64,000 bases of DNA from Alicyclobacillus acidocaldarius subsp. acidocaldarius Tc-4-1 (GCF_000219875.1 NC_017167.1:724765-788764), one strand, 5' to 3'; shown: positions 40,591 through 51,682, numbered from the stretch's first letter. Notes: generated from the letters alone by a model not told the origin. Made by a program: numbers and translations.

Positions 40591-41868
40591 TCCTGTCTTT
40601 CGCATACCTGAAAGCGCTTGTTTGGTCAAAAGCGGGTGGGATTCGATGTGCCGATAGTCGGACGTCGCATAAAGCGCGGCGAACGCGCCAGCCACGCCCA
40701 CACCGCACGCCAAGAGGAGGAACTCCGGCGCGACGCCCTGCTGGAGAATCCACGAGGACATGGCGTAGCTTATCGGCGTGAATCCAACGCTGACGAGCAT
40801 GAGGACCGACATGACGCGGCCGAGCTTTTCTTCGGGGATGCTGCTTTGCAAAAAGGCGAGAAACGGGATGTTGACGATGCTCATGAGGATGCCAACCAGG
40901 CCGAGCGCCGCCATCCCTTTGATGGGCACCTGCCAGTACCCGACCGTCGCCATGGCCAGACCCATGAGCGCGCCGCACATGCCAATCCAAATGAGCTTGC
41001 CCTGAAAGCCCTTGAGCAGCGCGACAATCACGCCTCCGACAATGGACCCAATGCCGAGCGCAGACTGGTATTCGCCGAGCACCGCGCCCGTCCAGCCTCG
41101 ACCGCGGATCATCACCGGCACCCCGATGCTGAGCGGACCGATGCAAAACAGATTCACCACCAAACTCAGGCACATGACGATGAGCAGGAGGCGGATCTGC
41201 ACCACAAATCGGAGGCCATCCGCGATGTCGCGCAAAACGGCTGAGACCCCTTGGACGGGCTCCGCGAGGCCGCTGTGCGCGCGAAGGCGAAGCCAGAACA
41301 CCGTCACGGCCGCGACAGCAAATACGAAGGCCACCACGACGAACATCAACCCGTAGTCTCGCTGCGCCAGCAGGACGGCCGCGAGGATGGGCCCCATTAC
41401 CGTGCTCGCCTGCTGCACGGTCTGAACGATGCTCGACGCCTGAGCCACGTGCTCTTCTTCGACGGCGGTCTGCACAATGGACGAGGTAGCCGGGTAGTAG
41501 AACGAGTCGATCACGCCGAACAATACGGCCATCAGGTCGATGGCCCAGAGTGGCGCTCGCGGGCCGAAAAGCGCGATGCGAAGCGCGAAGGCGGTCAGGA
41601 CGGCTGCACGGGCAGCGAGGGAAATGCCCATGATCCACTTGCGGCTGACCCGGTCTGCGATGGCACCGCCGACCAGCATGAAGATGACGCGCGGCACCGA
41701 GGCGAGCGTCATGGTGGCGCCGAGCGCGAGCTGCGAACCGGTAACGGTCAACGTGTACCAGCTCAAGATGGTGAAGTACGCGTTGTCGCCGCCCACCGAA
41801 AACAGCGAGCCCAACACCAGAATCCACAGATTGCGCTCGCGCACAAGCCGCCTGTCGAGATTCAGCAA
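40573..41868 (-). CDS. MFS transporter, enterobactin/macrolide exporter-like
   Basis: 431-residue membrane carrier with about 12 helices. The RNLWILVLGSLFSVGGDNAYFTILSWYTLTVTGSQ start and the loop GGAIADRVSRKWIMGISL (MFS motif A) match the MFS_3/EntS-like group often annotated as macrolide or siderophore exporters. Start is TTG 41868 behind AAGGTGGT. Substrate unknown. It converges on the small helical protein gene and shares its terminator region. Confidence 0.82.
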   Translation of the reverse strand: MLNLDRRLVRERNLWILVLGSLFSVGGDNAYFTILSWYTLTVTGSQLALGATMTLASVPRVIFMLVGGAIADRVSRKWIMGISLAARAAVLTAFALRIALFGPRAPLWAIDLMAVLFGVIDSFYYPATSSIVQTAVEEEHVAQASSIVQTVQQASTVMGPILAAVLLAQRDYGLMFVVVAFVFAVAAVTVFWLRLRAHSGLAEPVQGVSAVLRDIADGLRFVVQIRLLLIVMCLSLVVNLFCIGPLSIGVPVMIRGRGWTGAVLGEYQSALGIGSIVGGVIVALLKGFQGKLIWIGMCGALMGLAMATVGYWQVPIKGMAALGLVGILMSIVNIPFLAFLQSSIPEEKLGRVMSVLMLVSVGFTPISYAMSSWILQQGVAPEFLLLACGVGVAGAFAALYATSDYRHIESHPLLTKQALSGMRKTGKMKQP

Positions 41869-41907
41869 CGCGTTCGCACCACCTTGCTCGCTGGATCGCT
41901 CTCCCTT

Positions 41908-43314
41908 CTAAATATACACATCTGCTCCGATGCAGCCAACCACTTTTTGGTCATGGACAATCGGTACGCTCACCGTGATGCATCGCCTGCGGCTTTGCGC
42001 CGAAAGGTAGGGCGCGGATATGTACGACTCCCCAGCCAGGGCGGCCTGGAACCACGCCCTTTGCGAGGCGTTCAGGAGACCCGCGGGAGGATCGGAGAAT
42101 ACGAACGATCCGTCCGCGCGATTCAACCAGATGGATCCCAGGTTGTGCTTGGTCTTGAGCTCCAGAAGGATCCACTGGACCGATTCTCGTTCGAGGTCCG
42201 CGGCGCGGAGACGGGAAGACGCGAGCGCGAGCTCGCGTTTCAGCGCTTCCAAGTCCTCCGCGTCGACGGCAGGCGCCGATGTGGGCACAAACGACTCAAA
42301 TTCCGCAACCTCGCCAGACAGCTCGTCGGCCGTCTCTCGCAAATGGGAGGCGACTTGCGTCAGCTTGTCCACTTGCTGGCGGGTGGCCGCGTTTTCCGCC
42401 ATGAGCGAGACGAGATCGTCAGCGGCGTCTCGCATCGACGCCTGCGCCCGTCTTACGCCTCGTTCTGCGTCGGCCAAATGATGGAACGCTCGATCCGCCT
42501 CTCCGCGCGTGTGTTTCGCGTCAGAGGCCATGTGCGCTACCTCGTCGCGCGTCGCGGCGAAGAAGCTCTCGAACTCGCGCAGGGCCGTGGTGGCGACATG
42601 GGACGCCGATTGGGCTTCGGCGCCGATGGCCGCTAGGGCGTCGACTTGAGCTCGGATGTTCGCGAAATTGTTTGCGCTGTGCCGGAGTGCGTCCTTCGCT
42701 TGTTCCGCCAGGCGGCGCACCTCGTCCGCAATCACGGCGAAACCGCGGCCGTGATGGCCAGCATGCGCGGCCTCGATGGTTGCATTCAGCGCGATGAGCG
42801 AGGTCTGCTCGCTGATGCTGCGGATGGCTTCGTGCACGGTGCGGATGCGATCCAGGCCCGTGAGCATCTCTGACACGCGCGAATGATTCTCCTCGATGGC
42901 GGCGGAAAGCTTTCGCAGGGTGCGCATGGCTTCCTGGACGTGCTCCAAGAGGGCGGGGACGCGTTCTTCGAGATCCTCTGCACGGCGCGCGATGCGCTCC
43001 ATGGAGGCTTGCGAGTCCGAAAACGTTTCGAGCGCGGCCATCACGTGCGCGGCCGATGCGTCGAGTTCTTCGACAGCGACGGTGGCTCGCTCGCACGTGC
43101 GGACTTCGGTCGATTCGGCGCGATCTGCGAGGGAGACGAGCTCCCGGACGGATTGGCCGACGGCGGCCGTGGTGGCGTCCAACCTGTCTGCCGTCACGCG
43201 AATCGCGGCCAGGAGTTCCGCGATGAGGGGAAGATGAGGCGGCGTCCCGCCTTCCACGTCCCGATTGCGCCGAAGAAGCGTCCACAAGGCGACCCACTCC
43301 TGTCTAAATGTCAT
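41908..43314 (-). CDS. Soluble methyl-accepting chemotaxis-type transducer with C-terminal sensor
   Basis: No membrane segment is present. The N-terminal 330 residues form a long coiled coil with the conserved MCP hairpin tip [38 protein letters not shown], which contacts CheA/CheW. After a second coiled coil, the last 80 residues ([65 protein letters not shown]) look like the membrane-distal half of a Cache (PDC) sensor domain. Sensor-after-signalling order is the reverse of ordinary MCPs and suggests cytoplasmic sensing. The start is uncertain: ATG 43314 or 43326; neither has a strong ribosome-binding site. Confidence 0.82.
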   Translation of the reverse strand: MTFRQEWVALWTLLRRNRDVEGGTPPHLPLIAELLAAIRVTADRLDATTAAVGQSVRELVSLADRAESTEVRTCERATVAVEELDASAAHVMAALETFSDSQASMERIARRAEDLEERVPALLEHVQEAMRTLRKLSAAIEENHSRVSEMLTGLDRIRTVHEAIRSISEQTSLIALNATIEAAHAGHHGRGFAVIADEVRRLAEQAKDALRHSANNFANIRAQVDALAAIGAEAQSASHVATTALREFESFFAATRDEVAHMASDAKHTRGEADRAFHHLADAERGVRRAQASMRDAADDLVSLMAENAATRQQVDKLTQVASHLRETADELSGEVAEFESFVPTSAPAVDAEDLEALKRELALASSRLRAADLERESVQWILLELKTKHNLGSIWLNRADGSFVFSDPPAGLLNASQRAWFQAALAGESYISAPYLSAQSRRRCITVSVPIVHDQKVVGCIGADVYI

Positions 43315-43411
43315 AGATGATTCCATTATGGGGGTCAAGGTTGGGGTTATCAAGAAGATATGATAGATAACATGACAAAACGGCGAGCGCGGGCGCGTTC
43401 GCCGTCTGGTT

Positions 43412-44326
43412 TCAGACGGGGAGAGGCACCCCGAGTTGTTCTAGCAACCTGCGGTCGATCTCCATCCTCGCCGTCTTGAGCGGATCGACGATTTGGCAGA
43501 TGCGGAGTCGCCCGGCCGCGCTCAGCAGCATGGCGGCGTCGGCGAGATGGAGGCGAGCGGCGGCCGAGAGCCAGGTGGCGGCCCGCTTCGTCGCCAACTC
43601 GGCCGCCTCATCTAAGGTGGCTGCAGAGGCGATGACGCTCACATCGTCCGGAGACACCACCATGGGCGCCGGGCAGCTCGCGCCGCGCACCACGTTCAGC
43701 CGCACCGTCACACGGCCTGCGATTTCGACGCCCGACACGCCAACTTCGCCGTCGCCCATGGCCGCGTGGAGATCGCCGAGTGCAAACAGGGCGCCCGGGG
43801 CGGAGACGGGGAGCAGCAGCACCGCACCTGCCGTGATGCGCGTGCAATCCATGTTTCCGCCGTGATCGCCAGGTGTGCCACACGGGACCTCGCCGCAAGC
43901 GGGAGCCACGCCGATGACGCCAATCATCGGCCTCAGCGGCGCACGCACCCCTCCGGGCAGGACGACCTGGTCTTGATCGATCTCGGCGAAGCGAATGGCA
44001 TTTTCGGACAGTTGGTCGCCCATCACGCCGAGGCCGGGGCCGGTGGTCATGATGCCGCGCTTGGCGAGTTGGATGTCCAGGATGTGGACCGCGAGAAGGT
44101 CTCCCGGCGCCGCTCCCTCTACGTAGACGGGGCCGGTCGCGGGATTGATGCGACTCCAATCCAGCGTGCCAAAGTCCTGGTCTTCTCGCTCGATCTGGTT
44201 TTCGAAACAGTCGCACGTCTCGATGTGCACCACCGCGCCCTCGGGAACGGACAGGGCGGGGGGATGGTATGGCGCGAGCGAATAGACGATGTGCGTGGAA
44301 TCCAGAGTGTACGCTGCGGTGGACAT
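43412..44326 (-). CDS. Acetamidase/formamidase family protein
   Basis: Hydrolyses short-chain amides such as formamide or acetamide to ammonia and the acid. 304 residues with [33 protein letters not shown], the conserved [26 protein letters not shown] core containing probable metal and active-site residues, and [28 protein letters not shown] 44326 is behind AGGAGGC. Thematically it adds to the nitrogen-scavenging genes in the window, though it is a separate unit from the guanidine operon. Confidence 0.91.
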   Translation of the reverse strand: MSTAAYTLDSTHIVYSLAPYHPPALSVPEGAVVHIETCDCFENQIEREDQDFGTLDWSRINPATGPVYVEGAAPGDLLAVHILDIQLAKRGIMTTGPGLGVMGDQLSENAIRFAEIDQDQVVLPGGVRAPLRPMIGVIGVAPACGEVPCGTPGDHGGNMDCTRITAGAVLLLPVSAPGALFALGDLHAAMGDGEVGVSGVEIAGRVTVRLNVVRGASCPAPMVVSPDDVSVIASAATLDEAAELATKRAATWLSAAARLHLADAAMLLSAAGRLRICQIVDPLKTARMEIDRRLLEQLGVPLPV

Positions 44327-44445
44327 GACATGCCTCCTCTCGAATGCTATCTCTTCGCGCCCATGCATGTCTTTGACACCTGCCTTGAATTCACCTGCGG
44401 GCATTTCAAAGGCTGCGGCATACTAACGCCGAAGGGGGGATGAAG

Positions 44446-44571
44446 GTGTCTAATAGTCGACACGAGTCCAAACCGCTGCACAACGACGCCAACAAGACGC
44501 TGCCGACGGAAGAGCGAGAAGAACGCATTCCGGGCGAAAAGCTACGGGTGAAACTCGGCAAGAAGAAGTAA
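44446..44571 (+). CDS. Small basic protein, 41 residues
   Basis: Not recognised. GTG 44446 is 7 bases after GAAGGGGG (44431-44438); ATG 44440 in the same frame is nearly touching that site. The product is highly charged (SNSRHESKPLHNDANKTLP, then TEERE and GEKLRVKLGKKK at the C-terminus). A good terminator lies 4 bases after the stop, which supports a real short gene. Confidence 0.55.
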   Translation: MSNSRHESKPLHNDANKTLPTEEREERIPGEKLRVKLGKKK

Positions 44572-44574
44572 GAT

Positions 44575-44617
44575 CGGGCGCGTGGATGGACGGCTGTCCT
44601 GCCACGCGCCCGGTTTT
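44575..44617 (+). terminator. Rho-independent terminator after the 41-residue gene
   Basis: CGGGCGCGTGG (44575-44585) and CCACGCGCCCG (44602-44612) form an 11-base-pair perfect stem with a 16-base loop, followed by GTTTT. Confidence 0.82.
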
Positions 44618-44728
44618 ACGGAGGAGCGCGGCGACCACAGTTGGGCAGGGATTCGACCTCGTCCTGGCGAAATGAAGCATGGTGCAATCGCGCCCACAAG
44701 GCCGTGGGCGTGACGAAGGTGAGCGGGC

Positions 44729-45619
44729 GTGATCGCAAAGAAGCGCGCGGCGGCATTGGCCGCGGTCATGTATTTGGCGCTTGTCGGTTGTGTAGCTTCG
44801 TTTGTGTACCGGTGGAATGTGCCCAAGCCAGTCGAGCGGGACCGCGTGGTTCGCGTGGCGAGTCCGTCGCGTCCGCTGCCGAGGCTTGATGCTCCGGTCT
44901 TCGGCGCTCCCCTGTACAGACCGCCCAAACCTCCCTCCGGGACGCGGCTGTCCGTGATCCACGAGCCGACCTTCACGGCGTACGTGTTGTGGGTGCGGGA
45001 TCCGCGGCGCGTCGAAATTGTAGAGACGCGCTATCCCGGCGACGTGGGCGAAACGGTCGAACAATTCGTGAATGACTGGCATGCGGTCGCGGGCATCAAC
45101 GGCGGATCGTTCACGGACATCAACTGGCGCGGGACGGGAGGACTTGTGCAAGGCATCGTGATCAGCAACGGGCGGATTCTCAAGCGCGCGAGCGGTTCCG
45201 AAAGCATCGTCGGTTTCACGGCGGATGGGCGCCTCATCTCAGGCACCTACACGCTCGCCGAATTGCAGGCGATGGGCGTGACGCAGGCGCTCATGTTTGG
45301 GCCGACGCTCGTGGAACATGGCGTGGACCAGATCCAGGGTGCCGGCGACTGGGGCTATGCGCCGCGCACGGCGATAGGGCAAACGGCGGACGGGACGGTC
45401 ATCCTCATGGTGACGGACGGACGCGAGCTCCACGGGCCTGCGGATATCGGCGCGAGCCTCGGGGACATCGCGCGCCTCATGATTGCGCTCGGGGCCGTCA
45501 CGGCGGCCAACCTGGACGGCGGCTCGTCCGCCACGCTGATCTACGATGGACACCTGATCAACCAGCCTACGGACATCCTGGGCGAGCGATACGTCGGCAC
45601 GGCCGTGATCGTCAAATAG
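44729..45619 (+). CDS. Phosphodiester glycosidase (NAGPA-domain) family exported protein
   Basis: 296-residue protein with an N-terminal membrane/signal segment (AALAAVMYLALVGCVASFVY) and an exported domain of the NAGPA family, named for the uncovering enzyme that cleaves GlcNAc-phosphodiesters. Typical features are HAVAGINGGSFTD, SIVGFTADGRL, APRTAIGQTADGTVILMVTDGR and the active-site-like NLDGGSSATLIYDG near the C-terminus. In Firmicutes such domains act on cell-wall glycopolymers or exopolysaccharide. Start GTG 44729 is weakly supported. Followed 18 bases later by another exported protein. Confidence 0.82.
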   Translation: MIAKKRAAALAAVMYLALVGCVASFVYRWNVPKPVERDRVVRVASPSRPLPRLDAPVFGAPLYRPPKPPSGTRLSVIHEPTFTAYVLWVRDPRRVEIVETRYPGDVGETVEQFVNDWHAVAGINGGSFTDINWRGTGGLVQGIVISNGRILKRASGSESIVGFTADGRLISGTYTLAELQAMGVTQALMFGPTLVEHGVDQIQGAGDWGYAPRTAIGQTADGTVILMVTDGRELHGPADIGASLGDIARLMIALGAVTAANLDGGSSATLIYDGHLINQPTDILGERYVGTAVIVK

Positions 45620-45637
45620 CGCGAAAGAGGTAGGCGT

Positions 45638-46627
45638 GTGAAGCTGAAGCGGCTGGGTATGTACCTAACCATTCTGGCGGGGACCGCAGCCGTGCTGTGG
45701 GGAGCGCAGGAAGCCGCGCGCAGTCGCCCCGCGCCTGTCCGTTGGCACACCGTAGTGGTCCACGAGCCACCGCAGGAGCCCATCCTGCAGATTCCCCTTC
45801 GCGCGCAGACTGCCGCGTTGCAGCGCGCGCTGGCATGGGAACCGAGCCCTTCCCGCCTGGCGGCGTTCGCCATCGAACCGAAGGGCGAGCTTTGGGTGTT
45901 CGAGCTGCGGACGGGCAACAGCGTGGCGCGGCTTCGCTTCTCGTCTGGCTTGGCAAGCGCGGCGTGGGTGAGCGACAGGCTCATCCTCCTTCTCACGGGC
46001 GCCGGGCAGCTTGAGACGTACGACGTGTGGAACCACGTGCTGAGGTTTATCGCTTCCCTTCATCCGCCCGCGGGCATGGTGTGCCACGCTATGGCCTGGA
46101 GCGGCTACACGAACGACCTGTACGTCATCTTCGCCGGCCCGTGGGGCAATCAGGTCTACTACTTTGACACAAATGAGCACATGTACGTGGAATCCATCGG
46201 CGACCTCTCGATCCGCCAGGCTTACTACAGTGCCACGGATCTCACGTTGTACGTCGTGGACGCGCATCATCGGCTGTGGGCGGATCGCGAAGGACTCCTT
46301 CGCCCGTTGGCTTCTCAGGTGGCGCTGATTCGCGGCGCTGGGAATTCCGTTGATTGCGCGGCGCTTAACGCCCGAGGGGAGGCCGTGGCCGTCCGTGCGT
46401 TTGACGGCCGCGCGTGGACGACGCTGTGCCGGTTGCCCTCACCTGTGCCCGCCTCGAGCTTGGTGATGGATCACGCCGGCCACACGTACATCGTGAGTCG
46501 GCAATACATCGAGGATCCTTCCGGCCGCGTGGCGCGGGCGCCCCAGGGCGCATTTTTCTTCGCTGCGCAGAGCGCGGACGCGGTGGTGGTTGTCCGCGGA
46601 AGCGCGTACGGAATTGCGGTAGATTGA
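45638..46627 (+). CDS. Exported protein of unknown function, beta-propeller-like
   Basis: 329 residues with a single N-terminal hydrophobic segment (MYLTILAGTAAVLWGAQ) and an otherwise extracytoplasmic body. Repeating short strand pairs with Trp and Gly (LWVFELRTGNSVARLRF; QLETYDVWNHVLRFI; TLYVVDAHHRLWAD) resemble WD40/NHL-type propeller blades, though no family signature is certain. It begins at GTG 45638 after GAAAGAGGTAGG and likely shares a transcript with the preceding NAGPA-domain gene. Confidence 0.6.
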   Translation: MKLKRLGMYLTILAGTAAVLWGAQEAARSRPAPVRWHTVVVHEPPQEPILQIPLRAQTAALQRALAWEPSPSRLAAFAIEPKGELWVFELRTGNSVARLRFSSGLASAAWVSDRLILLLTGAGQLETYDVWNHVLRFIASLHPPAGMVCHAMAWSGYTNDLYVIFAGPWGNQVYYFDTNEHMYVESIGDLSIRQAYYSATDLTLYVVDAHHRLWADREGLLRPLASQVALIRGAGNSVDCAALNARGEAVAVRAFDGRAWTTLCRLPSPVPASSLVMDHAGHTYIVSRQYIEDPSGRVARAPQGAFFFAAQSADAVVVVRGSAYGIAVD

Positions 46628-46675
46628 GATCCCGGTCCGGGCGAAGTTCTCGATGTGAAGGCCATGTGGATGTCG

Positions 46676-46681
46676 TATAAT
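46676..46681 (+). promoter_or_regulatory. Possible -10 box before lepB
   Basis: Perfect TATAAT 41 bases before the lepB ATG; the -35 position is poorly matched, so the assignment is tentative. Confidence 0.4.
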
Positions 46682-46722
46682 GTTGGTCGACTGCCGAGGC
46701 GGCCTTTCGCGTAGCTTCGGAC

Positions 46723-47322
46723 ATGACAGAGCAGGGAAGTGGCAACGTGGAACAGCGACAACCGATGGAAGAGAGGCCGAAGCGCAGCTGGTTCTCTGGG
46801 TTGTTTTTGCCCATTCTGATTGGCGTGGCCATCGCCATGGCGCTTCGGATGTGGGTGGTGAGCCCCGCTCGGGTGCCCTCCGCTTCAATGTACCCCACCA
46901 TCCCTGCGACGAGCTCCCGGAACTTCGCATACGTGATTGTCAACAAGCTGGCGACGGAGCTTTGGCCCATCCACCGCGGGGAGGTCGTCGTGTTTCACTG
47001 GCCGGACGATCCGAGCGAGCTCTTCGTCAAGCGCGTGATCGGCCTGCCTGGGGACACGGTGACGGTGACGTCCAATGCCGTGTATATCAATGGCAAGAAG
47101 CTCGTCGAGAACAATCCGGATATTTCGAAGTACAACGGCACGGTCGTCGGGACGTGGAAAGTTCCTCCAGGATGCTACTTTATGCTCGGCGACAACCGAC
47201 CCATTTCCGACGACAGCAGGCTCTGGGTGCACAAGTTCGTGCCGCGCTCCATGATTGTGGGCGAGGCGGAATTTGTCGTCTATCCGTTCAACAAAATGAG
47301 CGTCATCTCCCAACACGTCTGA
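46723..47322 (+). CDS. lepB: Signal peptidase I
   Basis: Membrane-bound serine protease that removes signal peptides from exported proteins. The 199-residue protein has a short cytoplasmic start, one membrane helix (LFLPILIGVAIAMALRMWVV) and an extracytoplasmic domain. The catalytic Ser is in RVPSASMYPTI, the catalytic Lys in DELFVKRVIGLPGD-like sequence (here SELFVKRVIG), and the conserved GDNRPISDDSR box is present. Single-helix architecture is typical of Gram-positive SipS-type enzymes. Alternative in-frame starts are GTG 46747 and ATG 46765. Confidence 0.94.
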   Translation: MTEQGSGNVEQRQPMEERPKRSWFSGLFLPILIGVAIAMALRMWVVSPARVPSASMYPTIPATSSRNFAYVIVNKLATELWPIHRGEVVVFHWPDDPSELFVKRVIGLPGDTVTVTSNAVYINGKKLVENNPDISKYNGTVVGTWKVPPGCYFMLGDNRPISDDSRLWVHKFVPRSMIVGEAEFVVYPFNKMSVISQHV

Positions 47323-47337
47323 GAGGAGTGACCACAG

Positions 47338-48318
<981 letters not shown>

Positions 48319-48359
48319 TACGCACCGGATCACGTCGGATGAAAGGGGCGCGGTGAAGA

Positions 48360-49994
48360 ATGTCCGTGGAATTAGAACCCAAGCAGGCGCTCCTCGACGC
48401 GGGCTCGCGCTATGCGAACCGTCGAACGTTCGCCATCATCTCGCACCCAGACGCAGGAAAGACGACGTTGACCGAGAAGCTGCTGTTGTTCGGCGGCGCC
48501 ATCCGCGAGGCGGGCGCGGTGAAGGGGCGGAAGGCGCGGAGGCACGCGACGAGCGACTGGATGGAGATTGAGAAGCAGCGCGGCATCTCGGTCACGTCGA
48601 CCGTGCTGCAGTTCGATTACATGGGGTGTCGCCTGAATCTGCTCGACACGCCGGGCCACGAAGATTTCAGCGAGGACACGTACCGGACGCTCGCGGCGGC
48701 GGACAGCGCAGTGATGCTCATCGACGCGGCGAAGGGCGTGGAGCCGCAGACCATCAAGCTGTTCGAAGTCTGTCGGATGCGCGGCATCCCCATTTTCACC
48801 TTCGTCAACAAGCTGGACCGCCACGGCAAGGATCCCTTCGAGCTGATGGAGGAAATTGAGCGCGTGCTCGGCATCCGCTCCTGTCCAGTGACTTGGCCCA
48901 TCGGCATGGGACCTGATTTTCAGGGCATCTACCATCGCATGGAAGGGCGGTTCGAGCGCTTCACGAGCCGAGCAGACGAGACGCGCGTGCCAGTGCCGGA
49001 CCTGAACGATCCGGCTCTCGCTGAAGTGCTCGGCGAATCGCTCTGGCAAAAGCTCAAAGACGACATTGAACTGCTCGATGTCGCCGGCGACCCGTTTGAT
49101 GCGGATCTCGTCCGCCAGGGCAAGCTGACGCCGATGTACTTCGGCAGTGCGATTGCCAACTTCGGCGTCGCGTCGTTTCTCGAATCGTTCATTCAGCTCG
49201 CGCCCGCACCCGGCCCGCGCGAGAGCAGCGCCGGCTTGGTCTGCCCGGACGATCCCGTTTTCACGGGCTTCGTCTTCAAAATTCAGGCCAACATGAATCC
49301 CGCTCACCGGGATCGCGTCGCGTTTGTCCGAATCTGCTCGGGCAAGTTCGCGCGCGGCATGACCGTGACGCACGTCCGCACGGGAAAGCGCCTTGCGCTT
49401 ACGCAGCCCCAACAGTTCTTCGGCCAGGAGCGTGAGACCGTCGACGAGGCGTACGCGGGCGATATCATCGGCATTCACGATCCCGGGCTCTTCCGCATCG
49501 GCGACACGCTCGCCGAGCGAGGCAGTCTGGAATTCCCGCCGCTGCCCTCATTTTCGCCAGAACACTTTGCGCGGGTGTCCGTCCCGAACGCGATGAAATA
49601 CAAGCAGTTTCACAAGGGAATTGCTGAGTTGTCCGAGGAGGGCGCCGTGCAGGTGTTTCGCCAGGCCAACCGCACGGAGGACCTGATCCTCGGCGCCGTC
49701 GGCCAGCTTCAGTTTGACGTGTTTGTCTACCGCATGAAGCACGAGTACGGCGTCGACGTCGAGCTGATCCGATTGCCGTATCAGTTCGCACGGTGGCTGG
49801 AGTCCGACGAGCCCGTCGAACACCTCCAGTTTGACCGATACGCGACGCTCGTCGTGCGCGATCGCGATGGGCGCACGGTGCTCTTGTTCCAGACGGAATT
49901 CGCCATGCAGTGGCTGTTGGACAAAAACCCGAATGTGCGCCTGCACAAGACGTCGTTCGAGCTGGACGCGTCCCGAGGGCGCTCGAAGGAGTGA
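48360..49994 (+). CDS. prfC: Peptide chain release factor 3
   Basis: Ribosomal GTPase that recycles RF1/RF2 after termination. 544 residues with G1 SHPDAGKTTLTEKLL, G2 RGISVTSTVLQFDY, G3 LDTPGHEDFSEDTYRTL, and G4 VNKLDRHGKDPFELM, then domain II around FKIQANMNPAHRDRVAFVRICSGKF and the C-terminal domain with VGQLQFDVFVYRMKHEYGV. The RF3 C-terminal arrangement and size separate it from EF-G. A carboxypeptidase gene starts just 5 bases after its stop. Confidence 0.95.
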   Translation: MSVELEPKQALLDAGSRYANRRTFAIISHPDAGKTTLTEKLLLFGGAIREAGAVKGRKARRHATSDWMEIEKQRGISVTSTVLQFDYMGCRLNLLDTPGHEDFSEDTYRTLAAADSAVMLIDAAKGVEPQTIKLFEVCRMRGIPIFTFVNKLDRHGKDPFELMEEIERVLGIRSCPVTWPIGMGPDFQGIYHRMEGRFERFTSRADETRVPVPDLNDPALAEVLGESLWQKLKDDIELLDVAGDPFDADLVRQGKLTPMYFGSAIANFGVASFLESFIQLAPAPGPRESSAGLVCPDDPVFTGFVFKIQANMNPAHRDRVAFVRICSGKFARGMTVTHVRTGKRLALTQPQQFFGQERETVDEAYAGDIIGIHDPGLFRIGDTLAERGSLEFPPLPSFSPEHFARVSVPNAMKYKQFHKGIAELSEEGAVQVFRQANRTEDLILGAVGQLQFDVFVYRMKHEYGVDVELIRLPYQFARWLESDEPVEHLQFDRYATLVVRDRDGRTVLLFQTEFAMQWLLDKNPNVRLHKTSFELDASRGRSKE

Positions 49995-49999
49995 GGCGC

Positions 50000-51682
50000 G
50001 TGCCGACGGCGGCATACATGACCTACTCGCAACTCGTCCAACGGCTGCGCCGACTCGCCGACTTGGCGCCGGATCTGGTTCGTCTCGAGATCATCGGGAA
50101 GAGCCGGCTCGGCCGAGATCTCTTCGCCGTCGCGCTGACGGATGCGGCGACGGGATCGGCCCTCGACAAGCCGGGCGTCCTGGTCGACGGCAACATTCAC
50201 GCGGGCGAGGTGTGCGCATCGAGCGCCGTCGTGTATTGGATCGAGCGCCTGGTTGAAGAGCGGGATCGCGATCCGGCCGTGCGCGAGTTGCTTCGGACGC
50301 GCACCGTCTACGCCATCCCGCGCATTGCGGTCGACGGCGCGGAGGTGTATCTCACCACGCCCGCCAGGCTTCGTTCGAGTCCGCACCTGTACCCGCACAC
50401 GTTGCCACCCGACGGCTTTGTCGAGGACGATGTCAACGGCGACGGGCGCATTCTGTGGATGCGCGCGCCGGCGGAGGACGGGGCCTACGCTGTCGACGAG
50501 ATCGACCCGCGCGTGATGCGCCCACGGCAGCCCGGTGAGATAGGTGGTGTGTATTACCATCTGTTCCCCGAAGGCCGGATCGTGCGGACGTCGCAAGGCG
50601 GGGCGCGACCGGCTGCGTCCTCTGCGCGGGATGTGCGCCTGTACGGCATGGATTTCAACCGGAACTTCCCGATCCGCTGGGCCGGAGAGAGCGGCCAGCC
50701 GGGGGCGGGGCCGTTTCCGCTTTCGGAGCCAGAGTTGCGGGCGCTCGCGGATTTCATCCGGGCGCATCCGAACATCGCCGCGTACGCCGCGTTGCACACC
50801 TCGGGCGGCGTCATTCTGCGCCAGCCTTCGACCGGCGACGATACGGTCTTGTCTCCGTTCGATCGCGCGCTCTTTACGGAGGTCGCCCGGATGGGTGAGC
50901 GGGAGACGGGGTACTTCTCAGGCTCCAACTACGAGAAATTTGCGACGGGCCACGAGGCCGTCCTCATGCCCGGCGCGGCGGACGACTGGATGTATGATCA
51001 CCTGGGCGTGCTCAGTTTTACGGTGGAACTCTGGGATCTGCGCCGGCGCGCTGGGGCGCGAGGGTACGGCGAGATCGGCATGCGCAGGATGATGTCGTTG
51101 ACGGTGGAGGAGCGGCTCGAGGACGAGCGCAAGGTCGTCGACTACGTGGCTCGCGAGTTTCCCGATGCGTATACGCCTTGGACGCCGTTTGACCATCCCG
51201 ATTTCGGGCGCGTGGAGATTGGCGGCTTAGATCCCAAGTTCGTGATTCAGAATCCGCCGCCCGCGTTGCTAGAAGAAGAATGCGATCGCGTCGGCCGGTT
51301 TCTCACGCGGCTGGGCCTGACGACGGCTCGACTTATCGTGACGGGCCTGTCCGTGGAACCCGTTGCGGCGGGCGTGTACCGCGTGATGGCGGAAGTGGCG
51401 AACGCGGGCTTCTTGCCGACGACGAGCACGAAGAAAGGGAAGGATCTGGCACTCGAGGGCATCCGCGCGGAGTTGCATGGGGCGTCGGAGGTCCTTGCAG
51501 GTGCATCGCCGTGTGAGTTGGATCACCTCGATGGGTACGGGTTTTACGGTAACGGGCGCCTGCCGGCGCATCAGCGGGCGCATGTGGAATGGGTGGTGCG
51601 CGGCGCGCCGGGAAGTTTCCTCGAGGTTCGTTTTTCCGCGCCGCGCGCGGGGCGGGCGACGGCAAGCGTCGCGCTTCCTTGA
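50000..51682 (+). CDS. M14-family zinc carboxypeptidase
   Basis: 560-residue peptidase. Zinc and catalytic sites of the M14 fold are visible: His and Glu in DGNIHAGEVCASS, the MDFNRNFPIRW substrate/Arg region, the third zinc ligand His in YAALHTSGG, and the catalytic Glu in LSFTVELWDL. A C-terminal beta-rich domain of about 130 residues (from TTARLIVTGLSVEP) follows. No signal peptide is obvious, so it appears cytoplasmic. GTG 50000 is 8 bases after AAGGAG (49986-49991), which lies inside the prfC end. Confidence 0.85.
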   Translation: MPTAAYMTYSQLVQRLRRLADLAPDLVRLEIIGKSRLGRDLFAVALTDAATGSALDKPGVLVDGNIHAGEVCASSAVVYWIERLVEERDRDPAVRELLRTRTVYAIPRIAVDGAEVYLTTPARLRSSPHLYPHTLPPDGFVEDDVNGDGRILWMRAPAEDGAYAVDEIDPRVMRPRQPGEIGGVYYHLFPEGRIVRTSQGGARPAASSARDVRLYGMDFNRNFPIRWAGESGQPGAGPFPLSEPELRALADFIRAHPNIAAYAALHTSGGVILRQPSTGDDTVLSPFDRALFTEVARMGERETGYFSGSNYEKFATGHEAVLMPGAADDWMYDHLGVLSFTVELWDLRRRAGARGYGEIGMRRMMSLTVEERLEDERKVVDYVAREFPDAYTPWTPFDHPDFGRVEIGGLDPKFVIQNPPPALLEEECDRVGRFLTRLGLTTARLIVTGLSVEPVAAGVYRVMAEVANAGFLPTTSTKKGKDLALEGIRAELHGASEVLAGASPCELDHLDGYGFYGNGRLPAHQRAHVEWVVRGAPGSFLEVRFSAPRAGRATASVALP

